A stretch of 64,000 bases of DNA, taken from positions 4,836,001 to 4,900,000 of the forward strand of contig NZ_CP119145.1 of NCBI RefSeq assembly GCF_029167625.1, written 5' to 3'. The DNA is from Streptomyces sp. AM 4-1-1. Its GTDB lineage: Bacteria > Actinomycetota > Actinomycetes > Streptomycetales > Streptomycetaceae. The number at the start of each line of letters is the position of its first letter. Within the stretch, counting starts at the first letter, position 1. The translations under genes and the position numbers were made by a program. The notes under the pieces were generated by a model. That model had not been told where the DNA came from, searched no databases, and saw nothing but the letters and a program-made list of their open reading frames with translations. Shown here in pieces: positions 63,141-64,000 of the stretch.

Positions 63141-64000
63141 ATGAAGAAGCCTCTCGTCGGCGCGCTCTTCGCCGTCCTGCTCATCGGAGGAGGCGCGGCT
63201 CCCGCGACCGCGGCCACAAGCCACGACGCGACAGCGCCCGCATCCGCCACCACGACCGCCCAGCGGTCCACGGGCGTGGCCCAGGCCCCGGTCACGGCCC
63301 CCGTCAAGGCGAAGGCGGTGAACTTCGCCGGGACCGTCGCGCTCAGCAACTGTTCCGGCTCCGTCGTCCGCACCCCCAGCTCACAGCCGGGCGACCCCGC
63401 CCTCGTGCTGTCCAACGGGCACTGTCTGGAGGCCGGGTTCCCCGGGCCCGGCGAAGTGGTCCTCAACCAGCCGTCCAGCCGCAGCTTCACCCTGCTGAAC
63501 TCGGCGGGCAGCGGCGTCGGCACCCTGCGCGCGAACCGGATCGCGTACGGGACGATGACCGACACCGACATATCCCTCTACCAGCTCACCAGCACCTACA
63601 GCCAGATCGAGAGCCGCTACGGCATCAAGGCGCTGGAGCTGAACACCGCGCACCCCGTGCGGGGCACCGCGATCACCGTCGTGTCCGGCTACTGGAAGCG
63701 CACGTACGGCTGCAACGTCGACGGGTTCGTCCACCTGCTCAAGGAGGGCGCCTGGACCTGGAAGGACTCGGTCCGCTACACCGCCGCCTGCCAGACCATC
63801 GGCGGCACGTCGGGCTCCCCGGTGATCGACAACGCGACCGGAAAGGTGGTCGCCGTCAACAACACCGGTAACGAGGACGGTCAGCGGTGCACCGAGAACA
63901 ACCCGTGCGAGGTGGACGAGGCCGGTCAGGTGACGGTGCGCAAGGGCATCAACTACGCCCAGGAGACGTACGGCATCGTCCCGTGCGTCGGGCCCGGCAA
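63141..64000 (+). CDS. Secreted trypsin-like serine protease, partial (3' end outside window)
   Basis: First 286 residues; no stop before the window ends. Signal peptide 1-25 (KKPLVGALFAVLLIGGGAAPATAA). The chymotrypsin-fold triad is visible: His94 in LSNGHCLEAG, Asp143 in DTDISLYQL, Ser224 in GGTSGSPVID. A disulphide is likely around Cys71/Cys95. It resembles extracellular trypsin-like peptidases of Streptomyces without an obvious propeptide. ATG 63141 has GGAGGGG 7 nt upstream. Confidence 0.9.
   Translation, partial: MKKPLVGALFAVLLIGGGAAPATAATSHDATAPASATTTAQRSTGVAQAPVTAPVKAKAVNFAGTVALSNCSGSVVRTPSSQPGDPALVLSNGHCLEAGFPGPGEVVLNQPSSRSFTLLNSAGSGVGTLRANRIAYGTMTDTDISLYQLTSTYSQIESRYGIKALELNTAHPVRGTAITVVSGYWKRTYGCNVDGFVHLLKEGAWTWKDSVRYTAACQTIGGTSGSPVIDNATGKVVAVNNTGNEDGQRCTENNPCEVDEAGQVTVRKGINYAQETYGIVPCVGPG

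Overview
The window is a high-GC actinobacterial chromosome segment that I read as Streptomyces. The evidence is the GC-rich third codon positions, many GTG starts, a mycothiol enzyme (mca), AccA2/PccB/AccE acyl-CoA carboxylase genes, WhiJ-like/DUF397 pairs and DasR/chitinase-type operators. From memory, most of the gene order resembles the S. coelicolor SCO49xx region. That is recall, not a search. No rRNA, tRNA, CRISPR array, insertion sequence or prophage was recognised.

Layout. 1-9.1 kb (mostly minus strand): a deoxyribonucleoside catabolic block of purine nucleoside phosphorylase, a phosphosugar mutase, deoC and an aldehyde dehydrogenase cut by the window start. A PH-domain membrane protein, a gamma-glutamylcyclotransferase-like protein, the flavoprotein LpdA and a DeoR regulator are intermixed or adjacent. 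deoC and the phosphorylase share a 12-bp palindrome upstream. 10-18.4 kb: secreted SH3 protein, TetR regulator, biotin carboxylase/carrier AccA2, Maf, the tiny membrane protein MmpB, AccE, PccB, and divergently BirA, which biotinylates AccA2. 18.4-24 kb: 93-bp tandem repeats, adenylate cyclase, then a three-gene operon (autoinducer-synthase-like GNAT, haem-oxygenase-like diiron protein, methyltransferase with two TTA codons), then an enoyl-CoA hydratase. 24-29 kb: diguanylate cyclase, a two-gene ABC exporter and hutH.

29-41 kb: two separate WhiJ-like loci (histidine-kinase-type ATPase, XRE/DUF5753 regulator, DUF397 protein). Between them lie an L,D-transpeptidase lipoprotein, a MacB-like ABC pair, a tiny membrane protein and gdhA. 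A GNAT and msrA follow. 41-50.5 kb: TPR-like membrane protein, cystathionine gamma-synthase, MarR, ilvA, DrrAB-type exporter, greA, a DUF4307 protein, mca and a small membrane protein.

50.5-55.3 kb is the accessory part. It holds ten exact 29-bp tandem repeats, then a GTGA-coupled pair of a 132-aa protein and a 665-aa STAND ATPase with TPRs that share a short beta-rich motif. The pair abuts the eroded remains of a GH18 chitinase, beside an intact chitin-active LPMO with paired 12-bp chitinase/DasR-type operators. 55.6-64 kb returns to core genes: DUF255 thioredoxin-like protein, haemolysin III/PAQR protein, pckA, a small hypothetical, an AlaA-type aminotransferase and a secreted serine protease cut by the window end.

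The two most likely undescribed systems are the GNAT-diiron-methyltransferase operon (20.6-22.9 kb) and the repeat/STAND pair (50.5-53.7 kb).
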